From Gammaproteobacteria bacterium 42_54_T18 (GTDB taxonomy: Bacteria > Pseudomonadota > Gammaproteobacteria > Pseudomonadales > Ketobacteraceae): a stretch of 64,000 nucleotides of DNA. Positions 62,741 to 64,000 of this stretch are shown piece after piece. Made by a program: the position numbers and the translations under genes. Below the pieces are notes generated by a model. The model was not told the origin of the DNA and did not search any database. It worked only from the letters and a program-made list of their open reading frames with translations. Within the stretch, counting starts at the first letter, position 1. Each line of letters starts with the position of its first letter. Location of the stretch: the NCBI GenBank assembly GCA_002163245.1, contig MAAL01000182.1, positions 1 through 64,000 of the forward strand, written 5' to 3'.

Positions 62741-64000
62741 TCAACCTAGAATGCTATCAATGAACCCCTTAAAAGCATCATGTATTTGCACACCCGTTGC
62801 ATCACTATCTTTTTCTCCCGTACCCTCACCTATCGCACCCTGTGACTCAGCATCATTTACTGGAATCATCTCAGATAATAGGTCACTAAAAAGTGCTTGT
62901 TGATTACTGGGCTTGTTAGGATTATCTAATAATACATCATGTGACGCTAATACCTGAGCGGAAAATTCAGACAAGCGATCCATAATGCTCTGTAATGGAT
63001 TGCCACCACCGTCTCCTCCCTGCTCAGATTCAGCAACCTCTCTGTAAGTTTGCGCTACAGCAACGACTTCGCTATGGGTCATGTTCACCGCAAACGCTGC
63101 AAGCTCGTCGGAATCATAACCTACAGCCAATGCCTGCTCAAAGGCTTCACCGACATTCCCTGAATAGAACGAATCGGCAATGTCATTAACTTGTACAAAT
63201 AAATCATTTAACGCTGCCAACTCACCTTCATCCAAGTCACCCTCAACAGAGAAAGAGATATCATAATAGCTACTTTGCGTTAATTCAAACCCTGATATAG
63301 AACCTCGCGGGGTCACTTGCGACCCAGAACTGAAATCCAGGCTCTCTCCTGCTCCAACATGGATAGTCACCTTATCTCCGTCCTGAGTAACCACCTCCAT
63401 ATCAAATTGGTTGTCTTGACTAAAAAACAATGCATTTGATTGTGCAGCATACCGCTCATTGCCTTTAGATACTGAAGAGAACGCCCTTTCAATGTCCAGC
63501 GCCTTCTCTGTAACACGCTCGCTTGCTGAGGCACTAACATTTGTCGAAACACCACTGGCAATCGTCGCATCTGAATCGTCTGAACCAAACAACAACTTTT
63601 CTAGTCCGCTCATTCGCTCATCAAGCAATGACACTGTTTCGAAAAACGTATCTTTCACTTCGCCATCAAACATATCCAGAGCAGTAATGACTTCTTTGGC
63701 TTCTCTCAAGCCTTGCTCAAGGCCTTTCATTGCCTGACCAAACATTGATTGCAGTTCTTCTTCGCTTGCGCCATTTGCCCGCTCAGCCTCTATTCGAGAC
63801 TCAATAAACCCCATAATCCTATCTGTCACGGCTTCGGGTGAAAAATCATCCGAAGAAAAGCCTGTGTCCGATGCCGCAGGCGCCAATAGTTCTGCGGCCT
63901 CCGATTTAACCAAGGCCATTTGTGCATCCATTTTACTTTTCAGTTCATGTTCAACTGTTTTTTGAGCGGTATGCACATCCTGAACCGTAAACCGCTGAAT
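62741..64000 (-). CDS. DUF5610-like protein, 5' end beyond the window
   Basis: This large, mainly acidic, helical soluble protein resembles DUF5610 proteins (SPEAVTDRIMGFIESRI near its start). It has a Ser/Asp-rich middle, LDFSSGSQVTPRGSISGFEL, and a C-terminal DIQSIMDRLSEF-like part. The frame is open to the right window edge without a stop, and the only start inside is a GTG at 63976, so the gene is probably truncated here. A 29-bp stem terminator follows it. It has no signal peptide in the visible part. The function is unknown; related proteins often occur near flagellar genes, which is from memory. Confidence 0.7.
   Translation of the reverse strand: MQRFTVQDVHTAQKTVEHELKSKMDAQMALVKSEAAELLAPAASDTGFSSDDFSPEAVTDRIMGFIESRIEAERANGASEEELQSMFGQAMKGLEQGLREAKEVITALDMFDGEVKDTFFETVSLLDERMSGLEKLLFGSDDSDATIASGVSTNVSASASERVTEKALDIERAFSSVSKGNERYAAQSNALFFSQDNQFDMEVVTQDGDKVTIHVGAGESLDFSSGSQVTPRGSISGFELTQSSYYDISFSVEGDLDEGELAALNDLFVQVNDIADSFYSGNVGEAFEQALAVGYDSDELAAFAVNMTHSEVVAVAQTYREVAESEQGGDGGGNPLQSIMDRLSEFSAQVLASHDVLLDNPNKPSNQQALFSDLLSEMIPVNDAESQGAIGEGTGEKDSDATGVQIHDAFKGFIDSILG

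Noticed and set aside
1-64000. CRISPR array, prophage, integron, tRNA or rRNA genes
   Set aside because: No regularly spaced repeats, phage structural genes, integrase, attC-like arrays or tRNA cloverleaf sequences were noticed by eye; a covariance scan was not possible.

Overview
The window looks like a chromosomal segment of a marine, low-GC gammaproteobacterium related to Pseudomonadales/Oceanospirillales/Cellvibrionales. The best evidence is gene order: a 6-oxopurine MTA-type phosphorylase, hpt, nagZ, psrA, lexA and topA lie together as in Pseudomonas. The protein complement (LexA with E. coli-like numbering, SbcCD, imuA-imuB-dnaE2, CheV, YejK, lipoproteins and outer-membrane barrels) is that of a motile Gram-negative aerobe. 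No rRNA or tRNA genes were seen. Species cannot be named from the sequence alone.

Region 1 (1-16 kb): the left edge is the 3' end of a group II intron (domains V and VI). A minus-strand run follows: purine salvage (MTIP phosphorylase, Hpt), an MscS channel, peptidoglycan recycling and crosslinking (NagZ, L,D-transpeptidase), PsrA with its own operator pair, and an outer-membrane barrel. Then come lexA behind two SOS boxes, a chemoreceptor, topA, two unknown envelope proteins and a universal stress protein. sulA, expected beside lexA by analogy with Pseudomonas, is absent.

Region 2 (16-28 kb): a CheZ-like protein, a MOSC protein, and a TetR repressor whose operator sequence recurs before its own gene and twice before an LpxR-type lipid A deacylase gene. 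That gene ends in a frame-breaking poly-G tract. An acid phosphatase/PDZ pair, sbcDC and a cold-shock gene follow.

Region 3 (28-41 kb): a giant SNF2 ATPase, a DsbA-fold isomerase, a metallo-beta-lactamase-fold hydrolase, a PEP-CTERM surface protein, a two-gene ABC exporter, and an overlapping operon of an NADH-type flavoprotein, an ECF sigma factor and a zinc-finger anti-sigma factor.

Region 4 (41-54.5 kb): the SOS-controlled mutasome imuA-imuB-dnaE2, a Tsx-like porin, a periplasmic-binding/GGDEF/EAL hybrid sensor, a NADAR N-glycosidase, and an SDR / AraC regulator / fatty acid desaturase cluster.

Region 5 (54.5-64 kb): a T-rich non-coding stretch, YejK, a crotonase, CheV, an EAL-HDOD protein, TatD, and a compact operon encoding a glutaredoxin-like protein, a soluble protein with a degenerate chemoreceptor hairpin tip, and a di-iron oxygen-binding (ODP-type) protein. 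This last operon is the best candidate for an under-described signalling system. The window ends inside a DUF5610-type gene.
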